In this document: one piece after another, positions 24,483 through 35,603 of the stretch
Numbering within the stretch: the first letter of the stretch is position 1
Layout of the letters: each line of letters begins with the position of its first letter
Source: Actinomycetota bacterium
Lineage (GTDB): Bacteria > Actinomycetota > Thermoleophilia > Solirubrobacterales > Solirubrobacteraceae
Length of the DNA stretch: 64,000 bases
Reading direction: 5' to 3'
Assembly (NCBI GenBank): GCA_005884115.1
Contig: VAXW01000003.1
Span: 1-64,000 of the forward strand
Program-made: the position numbers and the translations under genes
Notes under the pieces: generated by a model
Database searches by the model: none
What the model was told of the DNA's origin: nothing
The model's input: the letters and a program-made list of their open reading frames with translations, nothing else

Positions 24483-24611
24483 ATCAGGATTCAGTGATGT
24501 CAGTGGCACTGATGGGAGGAAGGTGCCACCATGAGTTCGAACTCTGGATCCGAATCACGCACTCAACGACCCTTCGCGAGCTGAAACGCGAAGCGCACGA
24601 CAGGAGCAGTC

Positions 24612-25307
24612 ATGGCCACCAAGATCATCGTTTCCTACGACGGCACCGCAAACGAGAACGACGCCATCGCGCTCGGTCGCGTGTTCGCGCGCGCAGGCAC
24701 CGAGGTGGCGCTTGCCTACGTCCGTCACACGCACGAGCCCGACCGCAACCGCGAGACGCTCGTGCAGAGCGAGGCCCACGAGCTGCTCGAGCGCGGCGCC
24801 GCCGTCTTCGGCAGCGCCGAGATCGCGCGCCACGTCGTCACCGACCGCTCGACTCCCGAGGGGCTGCGTGCGCTTGCCGAGCGCGAGCGGGCCGACGTGA
24901 TCGCGTTCTGCTCGGACTCGCACACCGCGCACGGACACATCACGATCGGCAACTCGGCCGAGCGCCTGCTCGAAGGCGGGACGACGGCGATCGCGATCGC
25001 GCCGGTCGGCCTCTCCGAGCAGCCGGTCGCGGAGATCCACCAGATCGTTGCGGTCAGCGACGGCGAGGGCGGCGCGCGCGAGACAGCCCGCTCACTCGCG
25101 TCGGCGCTCGGCGCAACGGTTGCGCCGGTGGCCGACGGGGAGACCGACATGCTGGTGGTCGACTCGCGCGCCGACTCCGACCCGGGACACATCTGGCTGA
25201 GTGCCTCAGCCAGGCATGTAGTCGAGATCGCCCGCTATCCCGTGCTGATCGTCCCGCGCGGCGTAGCGCTCTCGTTCAGCGGGGTCGCCGCGGCCCTCAG
25301 CGCGTAG
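24612..25307 (+). CDS. universal stress protein (UspA) family
   Basis: A 231-residue cytosolic protein. The first half is a full Usp domain: IIVSYDGTANENDAI at the start, EGLRALAERERADVIAFC in the middle, and GHITIGNSAERLLEGGTTAIAIAP with the nucleotide-binding loop. The second half (IHQIVAVSDGEGGARETA onward) resembles a shortened second Usp domain. Members bind ATP or act in stress survival. The divergent LysR regulator and its operator suggest inducible control by that regulator, which is inference from gene position. Confidence 0.88.
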   Translation: MATKIIVSYDGTANENDAIALGRVFARAGTEVALAYVRHTHEPDRNRETLVQSEAHELLERGAAVFGSAEIARHVVTDRSTPEGLRALAERERADVIAFCSDSHTAHGHITIGNSAERLLEGGTTAIAIAPVGLSEQPVAEIHQIVAVSDGEGGARETARSLASALGATVAPVADGETDMLVVDSRADSDPGHIWLSASARHVVEIARYPVLIVPRGVALSFSGVAAALSA

Positions 25308-25309
25308 CG

Positions 25310-25456
25310 TCAGCGGGCGGATCGTGCGCGCGCGAGCGCGTAGCGGATGAGCGCGCCCGAGAGGTCGAGCAGCCCGCCCAGGAGGTGACCGAGCGGACCT
25401 GTCCACAGCCACGCCTCGGCGCGCATGCGGCTGCGAGGGCGACGGGCGGGGCTCAC
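25310..25456 (-). CDS. small hydrophobic protein (start uncertain)
   Basis: A short minus-strand frame of 48 residues from GTG 25456, or 38 residues from ATG 25426. The product MRAEAWLWTGPLGHLLGGLL continues with a hydrophobic helix (LDLSGALIRYALA) and a basic end. The composition resembles small conserved actinobacterial membrane proteins with a WLWTGPxGH motif. Its stop lies two bases beyond the universal stress gene stop, and its start faces the tig promoter region. Function unknown. Confidence 0.42.
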   Translation of the reverse strand: MSPARRPRSRMRAEAWLWTGPLGHLLGGLLDLSGALIRYALARARSAR

Positions 25457-25472
25457 GAGGAGGCACGGTATC

Positions 25473-26924
25473 GTGGCGGAGGTGCCGGCCGCGCTGAAGA
25501 CAACCGTCACCGAGCTCGGCGCCTCGCGCGTGCGGCTGCAGGTCGAGGTTCCGGCGGGAGAGCTCCAGGGACGCTTGGAGCGCAAGGCGCGCCAGCTCGG
25601 GCGTGAGCTGAAGCTCCCGGGCTTTCGCCGCGGAAAGGTGCCCGCCCCGCTTGTGATTCAGCGCATAGGCCGCGACGCCGTGCTCGAGCAGGCCGTGCGG
25701 GAGGAGCTGCCGAGCTGGTACTCGGACGCGGTGCAGAGGGCCGGCATCGTCCCCATCGGCAACCCCGAGGTCGATCTCGGCGAGCTGCCGCCGAGCGGGC
25801 AGTCGCTGCAGTTCTCGGTCGAGGTCGGGGTCCTGCCGACGGCCGAGCTGGGCGAGTATGAGGGCCTCGAGGTTCCGCGCCGCGAGCCCGGGGTGAGCGA
25901 GGAGCAGATCGACGCCGAGATCGAGCTCGTGCGCGAGCGCCTTGCCCGCCTGGAGACGGCCGAGCGACCCGCCGCTGAGGGTGACTTCGTGATCATCGAT
26001 TATCGCGGCGTCCTCGTCGACGCGGCGGGCTCCGGCGAAGCTCAGCCGCGAGGTGGGGATGAGCCCTTCGCGGGCGGCGAGGGTCGAGATCAGCTCGTCG
26101 AGCTCGGCGCCGGAAAGCTGCTCGAGGGCTTCGAGGAGGGCATCGTCGGAGCCAGCGCCGGCGAGGAGCGCTCGCTGAAGCTCGCCTTCCCCGCCGACTA
26201 CGGGAACGCAGAGCTTGCCGGGCGCGAGGCGAGCTTCGAGGTCGCGGTCAAGGAGGTCAAGCGCAAGCGGCTGCCGGAGCTCGACGATGAGCTCGCGATC
26301 GACGTGGGCTTCGACGACGTCGCAGAGCTCCGCGCGGACATACGCAGGCGCCTGACGGACGCCGAGGAGGCTCGCATCGAGGCAGAGTTTCGGGAAGCGG
26401 CCCTCGACGCCGCCGTCGCGGGGGCACGCCTGGAGCTCGGGCCGGAGCTGGTCAAAGCGCGCGCTCAGGAGATGTGGGAGCGCATGCTCCACTCGCTCGC
26501 CCACCGCGGTATCACGCGCGAGGCCTACCTGAAGGTCGCCGGGCGCAGCGAGGAGGAGGCCATAGGAGAGCTCGAGGACGACGCCGATCTGGCCCTGCGC
26601 CGCGAGGCCGTGCTCACGGCGATCGTCGCGGCGCGGGGCATCGCTCCCTCCGAGGAAGATCTCTTGGAGGCTCTGCGCCCTGGCGCCGAGCGTGAGGGGA
26701 TCGAGCCGCAAGAGCTGCTCGAGCGCCTGCGTGAGGGCGGGCGCGAGGAGGCCGTGGCCGAGGACCTGGCTGCGCGCAAGGCCGTCGATCTGATCGCCGA
26801 GACGGCCAAGCCGATATCCGTCGCGAAGGCGCAGGCGCGCGAGCGCCTGTGGACGCCGGCCGTCGGCGCCACCGCCGGCGAGCCCTCCTCCGGCGGGCTG
26901 TGGACACCGACCCAACGAACATGA
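25473..26924 (+). CDS. tig: trigger factor, ribosome-associated chaperone
   Basis: A 483-residue protein with GTG start, preceded by AGGAGG about ten bases upstream. The ribosome-binding N-domain carries GFRRGKVPAPLV, the signature that docks on ribosomal protein L23. The FKBP-like prolyl isomerase domain follows (about 150-250: GDFVIIDYRGVLVD, LGAGKLLEGFEEGIVGASAG). A long helical C-terminal chaperone domain completes it. It meets nascent chains at the exit tunnel. clpP and clpX follow directly, the common tig-clpP-clpX order that links folding with protein turnover. Confidence 0.95.
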   Translation: MAEVPAALKTTVTELGASRVRLQVEVPAGELQGRLERKARQLGRELKLPGFRRGKVPAPLVIQRIGRDAVLEQAVREELPSWYSDAVQRAGIVPIGNPEVDLGELPPSGQSLQFSVEVGVLPTAELGEYEGLEVPRREPGVSEEQIDAEIELVRERLARLETAERPAAEGDFVIIDYRGVLVDAAGSGEAQPRGGDEPFAGGEGRDQLVELGAGKLLEGFEEGIVGASAGEERSLKLAFPADYGNAELAGREASFEVAVKEVKRKRLPELDDELAIDVGFDDVAELRADIRRRLTDAEEARIEAEFREAALDAAVAGARLELGPELVKARAQEMWERMLHSLAHRGITREAYLKVAGRSEEEAIGELEDDADLALRREAVLTAIVAARGIAPSEEDLLEALRPGAEREGIEPQELLERLREGGREEAVAEDLAARKAVDLIAETAKPISVAKAQARERLWTPAVGATAGEPSSGGLWTPTQRT

Positions 26925-26978
26925 GCCAGCTAGCCTTCTAGAGGATTCCGGCCGGCGAAGCGAAACCAAAGCGAGACT

Positions 26979-27563
26979 ATGAGCCCACTTGTACCCATGG
27001 TCGTCGAGCAGACCTCGCGAGGCGAGCGCGCCTTCGACATCTACAGCCGGCTGCTCAACGAGCGCATCATCTTTCTCGGGACTCCAGTTGACGACCAGAT
27101 CGCCAACCTCGTCGTGGCGCAGCTCTTGCACCTGGAGTCCGAGGACCCGGAGAAGGACATCTCGCTGTACATCAACTCTCCCGGCGGCTCGGTGTACGCG
27201 GGCCTCGCGATCTACGACACGATCCAGTTCGTCAAGCCGGACGTGCAGACGATCTGCGTGGGCATCGCGATGTCGATGGGCGCGCTGCTGCTGGCCGGGG
27301 GCGCGGAGGGCAAGCGCATGGCGCTGCCCAACGCCAAGATCCTCATCCACCAGGTCTCCTCGAGCTTCGAAGGCCAGGCGACGGACATCGAGATCCACGC
27401 CAAAGAGATCATCGACGTGCGTCGCCGCCTGGATGAGATCATCGCCAAGCACACCAACAAGGAGCTCGAGGACGTTCGTAAAGACACCGACCGCGACTAC
27501 TTCATGAGCTCCGAGGAGGCGCGGGACTACGGCATCATCGACCGTGTGATCTTCGAGCACTAG
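26979..27563 (+). CDS. clpP: ATP-dependent Clp protease proteolytic subunit
   Basis: A 194-residue serine protease subunit. The catalytic triad is visible: Ser99 in GIAMSMGA, His124 in AKILIHQVS, and Asp in [10 protein letters not shown]. The oxyanion region [18 protein letters not shown] is intact. ClpP forms a double heptameric ring that degrades substrates unfolded by ClpX or ClpC. It starts 54 bases after tig. Only one clpP copy is in the window, whereas many actinobacteria have two adjacent. A second could lie elsewhere. Confidence 0.97.
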   Translation: MSPLVPMVVEQTSRGERAFDIYSRLLNERIIFLGTPVDDQIANLVVAQLLHLESEDPEKDISLYINSPGGSVYAGLAIYDTIQFVKPDVQTICVGIAMSMGALLLAGGAEGKRMALPNAKILIHQVSSSFEGQATDIEIHAKEIIDVRRRLDEIIAKHTNKELEDVRKDTDRDYFMSSEEARDYGIIDRVIFEH

Positions 27564-27603
27564 ACCGGATCCAGGGACGCGGCGCCGCTACGAAAGACAG
27601 CAG

Positions 27604-28884
<1,281 letters not shown>

Positions 28885-28903
28885 CGCCCGCTAGTATCGG
28901 CCT

Positions 28904-29206
28904 GTGTCCAAAGCACGCCAGGGCGGTCTGGGCCAGCGAGTCGGCGCGCTGCCGTGGGCGCGGCTGCTGCGCGGGGGAGTGCTCATCTCGCGTCGCTGGA
29001 GGGCGCTTTCGGGGAAGGAGCGCGCGCGCCTGGCCTCGCTGGTGCGGGAATCTCGCGGCAGCGTGCGCAACCTCAGCAAGCGCCAGCAGGTGCAGTTGCG
29101 CAAGCTCGTGCGCAAGCTCGACCTCAAGGGCCTCGGCCGCGAACTTGCGCCCCTGGTGCGAGGCCAGAGCCGCCGCGGCCGCCGAGCACGCCGCGGACGG
29201 CGCTAG
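28904..29206 (+). CDS. small very basic protein of unknown function
   Basis: A 100-residue protein with GTG start, rich in Arg and Lys. It has the helical pattern LSGKERARLASLVRESRG, then RNLSKRQQVQLRKLVRKLDL, ending in a run of Arg/Gly. The TAGTAT at 28892-28897 is six bases before the GTG, indicating a probable leaderless transcript of its own. The charge would suit nucleic acid or ribosome binding, but no family is recognised. Similar proteins seem to occur downstream of clpX in related genomes (impression only). Confidence 0.6.
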   Translation: MSKARQGGLGQRVGALPWARLLRGGVLISRRWRALSGKERARLASLVRESRGSVRNLSKRQQVQLRKLVRKLDLKGLGRELAPLVRGQSRRGRRARRGRR

Positions 29207-29245
29207 GCAGGAGCGCGAGCTCACCTCGCGAGCGCGGTACCGCCG

Positions 29246-29521
29246 ATGCCCGACGAGGACCTTGACAGGCTGTCGACGCGGGAGCTCCACGACCGCGCGG
29301 TGCGCCGAGCCGAGAAGCACCTCGACGTGAAGTTCTTCTGGTCGCTGCTGCAGATGATTCCCGCCGCCGAGACGGCGAGCGGCGACCTCGGGGAGGCCGA
29401 GTTCGACATTCAGAGCTCGAAAGGTCTGATCTCTGCCGCCGTCCACAGCGGCGACGGGGCGCTCGGCGAGGCGCTGCGCCCCTTCTTCATCGACTACCTG
29501 CGCAAGCACCCCCGCGCATAG
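29246..29521 (+). CDS. conserved hypothetical protein
   Basis: A 91-residue acidic helical protein starting MPDEDLDRLSTRELHDRAVRRA. The central EKHLDVKFFWSLLQMIPAAE is strongly patterned and looks conserved. No membrane helix, signal or known motif is present. It lies 39 bases after the basic protein gene, co-directional, ahead of folC. Opposite charge to its neighbour might allow interaction, which is speculation. Confidence 0.65.
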   Translation: MPDEDLDRLSTRELHDRAVRRAEKHLDVKFFWSLLQMIPAAETASGDLGEAEFDIQSSKGLISAAVHSGDGALGEALRPFFIDYLRKHPRA

Positions 29522-29581
29522 GGCCCACTCATCGCGCCGCCAGCGAGAACGACCACCACGGCGCGCGCGCGCGCGAGCGGC

Positions 29582-30928
29582 GTGCACGCGGCTCGCACCG
29601 CGGACGCTCACAGCCCGCGTATCGTCTCCTGGACAGAGGAGAGAGCGCTCGCGCACCTGCGCTCGCTCGAGCTGTTCGGAATGCGCTTCGGGCTGCAGAG
29701 GATGCGGGCCTTGATGGAGCTGCTCGGCTCTCCGCAGCGCAGCTTCGAGTCGATCCATGTCGTTGGCACCAACGGCAAGTCCTCTACCACGCAGATGGCG
29801 GCGGCGATCCTCGAGCGCCACGGCGTCCGTACCGGCGCCTACACCTCGCCCCACCTGGTGGGCTACCGCGAACGCATCCACATCGGCGCGCGCGAACTGT
29901 CCGGAGAGGCGTTTGCGCGTGCCATCGCGCGAGCCGCGCCGGCGGCCGAACGCGTCGACCGTGAGCTCCCGGCCGGGGAGCGCGTCACGCAGTTCGAGCT
30001 GCTCACGGCGGCGGCGTTCTGCGCGATGCACGAAGCGGGAGTTCAGATCGCGGTGATCGAGGCCGGGCTCGGGGGTCGCTACGACGCCACCAGCGTCATC
30101 GACGCGCGCGTGACCGCCCTCACCAGCATCGGCCTGGAGCACACGCGCTGGCTGGGAGAGACCCAGCGCGAGATCGCCGAGGAGAAGCTTGCGGTCGTGG
30201 GGCGGGGAGCGACGCTTGCGCTCGCCGCCCGGCTCGCGCCCGAGGTGCTGGTCGTGGCCGAGCGCGTCGCTCGTGAGCGCGGCGCTCGCCTGCAGCACGC
30301 GTCCGAGCGCGCTCCCGGGGCCCAGCTGCTCGCCAGGGGTGCCTTCCAGGAGCGAAACTTCGCCCTCGCACGGCTCGCGGCTGAGACCTCGCTGCTGCAA
30401 GCGGGCGCCGGACTCCCCGACGCCTCGGCGCGCGAGCGGGCTGCCCGCGAGGCGGCTGCCTCGGTTCTGGTGCCGGGCCGGCTGCAGCTGCTCGATGGTG
30501 ATCCGCCGACAGTGCTCGACGGGGCGCACAATCCGGCGGCGGTCGCGGCGCTGCTCGAGTCACTCCCCGACGTCGTCGGCGTGCAGCCGCTGGGGCTCGT
30601 GTTCGGTGTGCTCGACGACAAGGACGCCGCGGGCATGCTCCGCCCCCTGGCCGGGCGCTGCCAGCGCGTGTGGCTGACGGCGCCCGCCAGCGAGCGCGCG
30701 GTGGCGCCGGCGGCGCTCGTGCCGCTCGCGCGCGAATGCGGCGTGCTGCGCGTCGTCTGCGAGCAGGCACCCGCCCGCGCGCTGCTTGCCGCGCAGGAGT
30801 GGGCGCGTGGCCAGCCCGGCGCCGTGCTCGCCTGCGGCTCGCTGTACCTCGTCGGTGAGCTGCTCGAGCACATCGGCGCGTTCGATACCGTGGAGCCGCT
30901 CAACGTGCCAACGGGTGCGCTCAAATGA
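29582..30928 (+). CDS. folC: folylpolyglutamate synthase / dihydrofolate synthase
   Basis: A 448-residue ATP-dependent ligase of the Mur ligase superfamily. The P-loop lies in HVVGTNGKSSTTQM. The folate-specific TSPHLVGYRERI follows, then the central domain (VIEAGLGGRYDATSVI) and the C-terminal domain with LDGAHNPAAVAALL. It adds glutamate to folates and may make dihydrofolate. The GTG at 29582 was taken as start, but no strong ribosome binding site supports it. The stop overlaps the ATG of a 38-residue membrane peptide by four bases. Confidence 0.93.
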   Translation: MHAARTADAHSPRIVSWTEERALAHLRSLELFGMRFGLQRMRALMELLGSPQRSFESIHVVGTNGKSSTTQMAAAILERHGVRTGAYTSPHLVGYRERIHIGARELSGEAFARAIARAAPAAERVDRELPAGERVTQFELLTAAAFCAMHEAGVQIAVIEAGLGGRYDATSVIDARVTALTSIGLEHTRWLGETQREIAEEKLAVVGRGATLALAARLAPEVLVVAERVARERGARLQHASERAPGAQLLARGAFQERNFALARLAAETSLLQAGAGLPDASARERAAREAAASVLVPGRLQLLDGDPPTVLDGAHNPAAVAALLESLPDVVGVQPLGLVFGVLDDKDAAGMLRPLAGRCQRVWLTAPASERAVAPAALVPLARECGVLRVVCEQAPARALLAAQEWARGQPGAVLACGSLYLVGELLEHIGAFDTVEPLNVPTGALK

Positions 30929-31041
30929 ACGACGAGGGGCCGTCCGTGCTGACGATGATCGGCGCAGTGGCGGTGATGGTGGCGCTCGTAATCCTCGTGT
31001 TCTTCGCCGCCGGCTACGGCTTCGGCCGCCTGTTTCTCTAG
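30925..31041 (+). CDS. 38-residue single-helix membrane peptide
   Basis: A small gene whose ATG overlaps the folC stop (ATGA). The product is MNDEGPSVLTMIGAVAVMVA followed by LVILVFFAAGYGFGRLFL. It is one transmembrane helix with a short acidic outer or inner head and a GYGFGRLFL end. The coupling to folC and clean membrane pattern support it as real. Function unknown; it may partner the zinc-ribbon membrane protein 13 bases downstream. Confidence 0.6.
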   Translation: MNDEGPSVLTMIGAVAVMVALVILVFFAAGYGFGRLFL

Positions 31042-31054
31042 ACTCGGCCGGCCT

Positions 31055-31771
31055 ATGTTGCCCGTGGCGTACTTCGGGATCGAAAGCAGCGGCCTGAACC
31101 TGGTCATCGACCTGTTGATCCTGTTCGCGGTCGTCCTCTACCTGTCACTGATCTACTGGACCTACGCCGACGCCACCCGGCGGATCGTCGACCCGATGCT
31201 GATCGGGTGCGCAACTGCGGCATCGCTGTTCCCGTTCGTCGGCACGATCATCTACCTGATCCTGCGCCCCCCCGAGTATCTCGAGGACGTGCGCGAGCGC
31301 GAGCTCGAGATCCAGGCTGCCGAGGCCCGCTTGCATCAGCTCGACACCTCGCTGTGCCCGCACTGCGACTATCGCGTCGAGCGCGACTTCGTGCGCTGCC
31401 CGAGCTGCCTGCGCAAGCTCAAGGAGCGCTGCGTCAGCTGCGGGCGCCCGCTCGACCAAGCCTGGACTATCTGCCCCTACTGCGAGACGGAGGTCCCGCC
31501 GGCGGCGTCGCGCCGCCCGCGCCGCCGCCGCGCGCCGCAGGTGCACTCCGAGCGTCCCGAGCTCGGAATGCCCGCCACCGAGGGCGGGCGACGCGTCGAC
31601 GAGGCGCGCGCCGAACGCGACCAGCGCACCCCCGCGGGCTCGGCGTCCCCCTCGGACGGCGACAGCGAGGGCTCGCGGGCCGCGGCGCTGCCGGCCTCTG
31701 AAGGCGCGGGGAGCTCTGCGCGCGCAGCTCGCCCGGGGCGCTCAGGACCTCGCACGCGGCCCGGATCGTAG
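31055..31771 (+). CDS. membrane protein with double zinc ribbon
   Basis: A 238-residue protein. Two N-terminal membrane helices ([20 protein letters not shown] and [23 protein letters not shown]) are followed by [16 protein letters not shown] cytosolic double zinc ribbon then appears (CPHC, CPSC, CVSC, CPYC). The last 80 residues are disordered and charged. Proteins of this layout are common in actinobacteria and have no assigned role. A -10-like TAGACT lies ten bases before the ATG. Confidence 0.75.
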   Translation: MLPVAYFGIESSGLNLVIDLLILFAVVLYLSLIYWTYADATRRIVDPMLIGCATAASLFPFVGTIIYLILRPPEYLEDVRERELEIQAAEARLHQLDTSLCPHCDYRVERDFVRCPSCLRKLKERCVSCGRPLDQAWTICPYCETEVPPAASRRPRRRRAPQVHSERPELGMPATEGGRRVDEARAERDQRTPAGSASPSDGDSEGSRAAALPASEGAGSSARAARPGRSGPRTRPGS

Positions 31772-31782
31772 ACCACCCGCGC

Positions 31783-32202
31783 ATGGCAGAGGCAGCGACG
31801 GAGCGGACGTTGATCCTCATCAAGCCGGACGCCTTCGCGCGCGGATTGACCGGCGAGATCATCGCGCGGTTCGAGCGCAAGGGGCTGACGATCGCCGCCC
31901 TGAGGGGCATGACCGTGAGCAGAGAGCTCGCCCAGGAGCACTACGCCGAGCACGCCGAGCGCCCGTTCTTTGGCGAGCTCGTCGACTTCATAATCTCGGG
32001 GCCGATCGTCGCCATGGTGCTCGAGGGCAGCGAGGCGGTGCAGGCGGCGCGGCAGGTGATTGGAGCGACCAACCCGCTCGAGGCCGCGCCCGGATCGATC
32101 CGCGGCGATTACGCGCTCGAGGTCGGACGCAACATGGTGCACGGCTCGGACTCGCCGGGCTCGGCCGAGCGCGAGGTTGCGCTTTTCTTTCCCGAGAGCT
32201 AG
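31783..32202 (+). CDS. ndk: nucleoside diphosphate kinase
   Basis: A 139-residue enzyme. [19 protein letters not shown] is the N-terminal signature. The active-site His lies in [20 protein letters not shown], which is the family signature with the phosphohistidine. It balances NTP pools by transferring phosphate between nucleotides. It starts 11 bases after the zinc-ribbon protein gene and precedes maf by 22 bases, so the run is probably one transcript. Confidence 0.97.
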   Translation: MAEAATERTLILIKPDAFARGLTGEIIARFERKGLTIAALRGMTVSRELAQEHYAEHAERPFFGELVDFIISGPIVAMVLEGSEAVQAARQVIGATNPLEAAPGSIRGDYALEVGRNMVHGSDSPGSAEREVALFFPES

Positions 32203-32224
32203 CCGCGTCGCGGGCGGTGCGTCG

Positions 32225-32812
32225 ATGACGCCGCCGCCAAGCGTGCGCCTGCCGCTGATCCTGGCCTCGGCATCGCCACAGCGCCAGGCCCTGCTCCGGC
32301 GCTTGGGCGTGCGCTTTGAGGCGCGCCCCGTCGATGCGGCCGAGCTCGACCGCGGCGATCCTGAGGAGGTGGCGCTCGCCAATGCGCTGAGCAAGGCGCG
32401 CGCCGCGCGCGTGGCGGACCGTGCGGAGGCGGTCATCGGGTGCGACACCGTCGTGGCGCACGGCGGCGAGATCTACGGAAAGCCGGCCGATGAGCGTGCC
32501 GCGCGAGCGACGCTGCGCGCGCTGAGCGGCGAGACGCACGAGGTGATCAGCGGACTCGCGCTGGCGCTGCCCGACGGCGAGCGGACCGCGACGGCGCGCA
32601 CGGCTGTCAGCTTCCGCGACCTGAGCGAGGATCTGCTGGCGTGGTATCTCGCCCTCGGCGAGTGGCGCGGGCGCGCCGGCGGCTACGCGATCCAGGGCGC
32701 GGGGTCCGCGCTCGTGCGCGCGATAGAGGGGGATTACGAGAACGTCGTCGGCCTGCCTCTGGCGACGCTCTTGGACCTGTATCCGGGACTGCTGCTCCCC
32801 CGACGGCTCTGA
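32225..32812 (+). CDS. maf: Maf-type nucleoside triphosphate pyrophosphatase
   Basis: A 195-residue enzyme. ILASASPQRQALLRRLG is the Maf signature with the phosphate-binding Ser and Arg. GCDTVVAHGGEIYGKP holds catalytic acidic residues, and GGYAIQGAGS is the C-terminal motif. Maf proteins hydrolyse non-canonical or modified nucleotides. The ATG at 32225 was chosen as the family start. In many bacteria maf lies just before mreB, as here. Confidence 0.95.
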   Translation: MTPPPSVRLPLILASASPQRQALLRRLGVRFEARPVDAAELDRGDPEEVALANALSKARAARVADRAEAVIGCDTVVAHGGEIYGKPADERAARATLRALSGETHEVISGLALALPDGERTATARTAVSFRDLSEDLLAWYLALGEWRGRAGGYAIQGAGSALVRAIEGDYENVVGLPLATLLDLYPGLLLPRRL

Positions 32813-32906
32813 GGCACGGCCGCGCTCAGGCATGCCGCTGCAGCGCGGCCGGCGCAAATCGGGCGTTCGCTAGACTGCGCCGGCGGGTACGCCCGGAACT
32901 CGCTGA

Positions 32907-34010
<1,104 letters not shown>

Positions 34011-34080
34011 GCACCCCCGGCTTTGCCCCCTCCGCCGGGGGTACTCTTCATTGCGCTGAACGTTCGGAGGATCGCAACAC

Positions 34081-35034
34081 GTGTATGACAAGTCGGTTCG
34101 GCGGCGACGAGCAGTGCTCGCGGCGCTCGTCGTTCTCTCGCTGATACTCCTCACCGCCTACTTCGGCGAGGCTCCCGGCGGCCGCCTGCACTCGGTCCAG
34201 CGTGGCTTTCTGACCGTCATCTCCCCGATCCAGGACGGGGCAAACAAGGCGCTGAAGCCCGTCCGGGACCTGCTCGGCTGGGCTGGGGACACGCTGCACG
34301 CCAAAGGCCAGCGCAACCAACTCGTCAAGCAGGTCGACAGGCTTCGCCGCCAGCTGGTTGCAGACCAGGCAGAAAAACAGTCCTACCGCGAACTGCTCGC
34401 CCTCTACCACCTCGACAGCCAGCTGAGCATCGGCAACTACCACCCCGTCACAGCGACCGTCGTGGGCAAGTCGCCGAACATCTGGTACGCGACCGTCACG
34501 ATCGACAAGGGAGCAGCGGACGGGCTAAGGGTCAACGACCCCGTGATCAACGGCGAAGGACTGGTCGGGAAGGTCGTCCAGGTCGCCTCCGACGGCGCGC
34601 AGGTCAGTCTCCTCACCGACAGCACGTTTGGGGTCTCCGCGCGGCTCAGCGCCAGTGGCGCGACCGGCATCGTGCAGCCGCGGGTTGGCGACCCCAACGA
34701 CCTGCTGCTTCAGTACCTGCCCGCCAACACCCGTGCACAGCCCGGCGACTACGTGGTCACGTCGGGCACCGTGTCGAGCGGCGACGACTCGCTCTACCCG
34801 CCAGGCATCCCGATCGGACAGGTGACCTCGGTGAACGAAGAAAGCGCGTTCAGGTCCGTCAACGTGCACCCGCTGGCCGATCTTCACAACCTGGACGTCG
34901 TGCAGGTTCTGACCGCGGCTCGCAGTAGCCTGCCGGCGAACCTCAGTCGTCTCGCTGCCAGCCTGCCGCCCGGGCAGAGCGCCGCTGGCGGCGCCTCGGC
35001 CGAACAGCTGGCGTCAACGGGAGGCGGACGATGA
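34081..35034 (+). CDS. mreC: rod shape-determining protein MreC
   Basis: A 317-residue protein with GTG start and GGAGGA upstream. A basic N-terminus leads to one membrane helix (VLAALVVLSLILLTAYF). A coiled coil of about 30 residues (NQLVKQVDRLRRQLVADQ) and two beta-barrel subdomains follow. TATVVGKSPNIWYATVTIDKG and VINGEGLVGKVVQVASDGA are family blocks. MreC bridges MreB and PBP2. The stop overlaps the mreD start by four bases. Confidence 0.95.
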   Translation: MYDKSVRRRRAVLAALVVLSLILLTAYFGEAPGGRLHSVQRGFLTVISPIQDGANKALKPVRDLLGWAGDTLHAKGQRNQLVKQVDRLRRQLVADQAEKQSYRELLALYHLDSQLSIGNYHPVTATVVGKSPNIWYATVTIDKGAADGLRVNDPVINGEGLVGKVVQVASDGAQVSLLTDSTFGVSARLSASGATGIVQPRVGDPNDLLLQYLPANTRAQPGDYVVTSGTVSSGDDSLYPPGIPIGQVTSVNEESAFRSVNVHPLADLHNLDVVQVLTAARSSLPANLSRLAASLPPGQSAAGGASAEQLASTGGGR

Positions 35035-35603
35035 CGGCGGACAGCTCGCTTCCCCTGCTCGTGCGGATCGCTGCGCTCGCGGTGGTGGCGGTGTTCCTCC
35101 AGATCGGCGTGATCTCCGAGGTGCCGGTGTTCGGTGTGAGCGTGGACATCTCTCCCCTGCTGGTGTGCTTCCTCGGCCTGCTTTGCGGCTCGGTGCTCGG
35201 CGCCATCGGGGGCTTCGCCATCGGCCTGCTCGTCGATCTGCTGCTTCTGCAGACGCTGGGCCTGACCTCGCTGATCTTCACCGTGCTCGGGTACTGGTCC
35301 GGGCGCCTTCGCGAGCTTCGCGACCCGCAGGCGGCGCTCACCCCGTTGCTCGTGGGCGCGGCCGGCTCGGCGGCGGCGATGCTGGGCTACTCGCTGATCG
35401 AGTTCCTGCTCGGCGTCGACGCGCCAGTCAGCCTCGAGCTGCTGCGCGAGATCGTGGTCGGCGTGGTCGTGAACACGCTTGTCGCGCTGCCCGTGTGGGC
35501 GATCGTGCGGCGCAGCCTCGCCGGCAGCCTGCCCGACGATCCGCGCCGCCGGCGACGGCGCGCTTACACGACGGGCGGCCTCAGTCCGCTCTCCCGCGCA
35601 TGA
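35031..35603 (+). CDS. mreD: rod shape-determining protein MreD
   Basis: A 190-residue membrane protein with about five or six helices. ISPLLVCFLGLLCGSVLGAI followed by GFAIGLLVDLL matches the MreD pattern of small-residue helices. The C-terminal tail is Arg-rich. MreD is the integral partner of MreC. Start and stop overlap the flanking mreC and mrdA genes by four bases each, so the three proteins are probably made in linked amounts. Confidence 0.92.
   Translation: MTADSSLPLLVRIAALAVVAVFLQIGVISEVPVFGVSVDISPLLVCFLGLLCGSVLGAIGGFAIGLLVDLLLLQTLGLTSLIFTVLGYWSGRLRELRDPQAALTPLLVGAAGSAAAMLGYSLIEFLLGVDAPVSLELLREIVVGVVVNTLVALPVWAIVRRSLAGSLPDDPRRRRRRAYTTGGLSPLSRA

Noticed and set aside
25206..27560. 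A 784-codon open frame on the minus strand opposite tig and clpP
   Set aside because: It is the antisense shadow of two certain genes in GC-rich DNA and has no family motifs.
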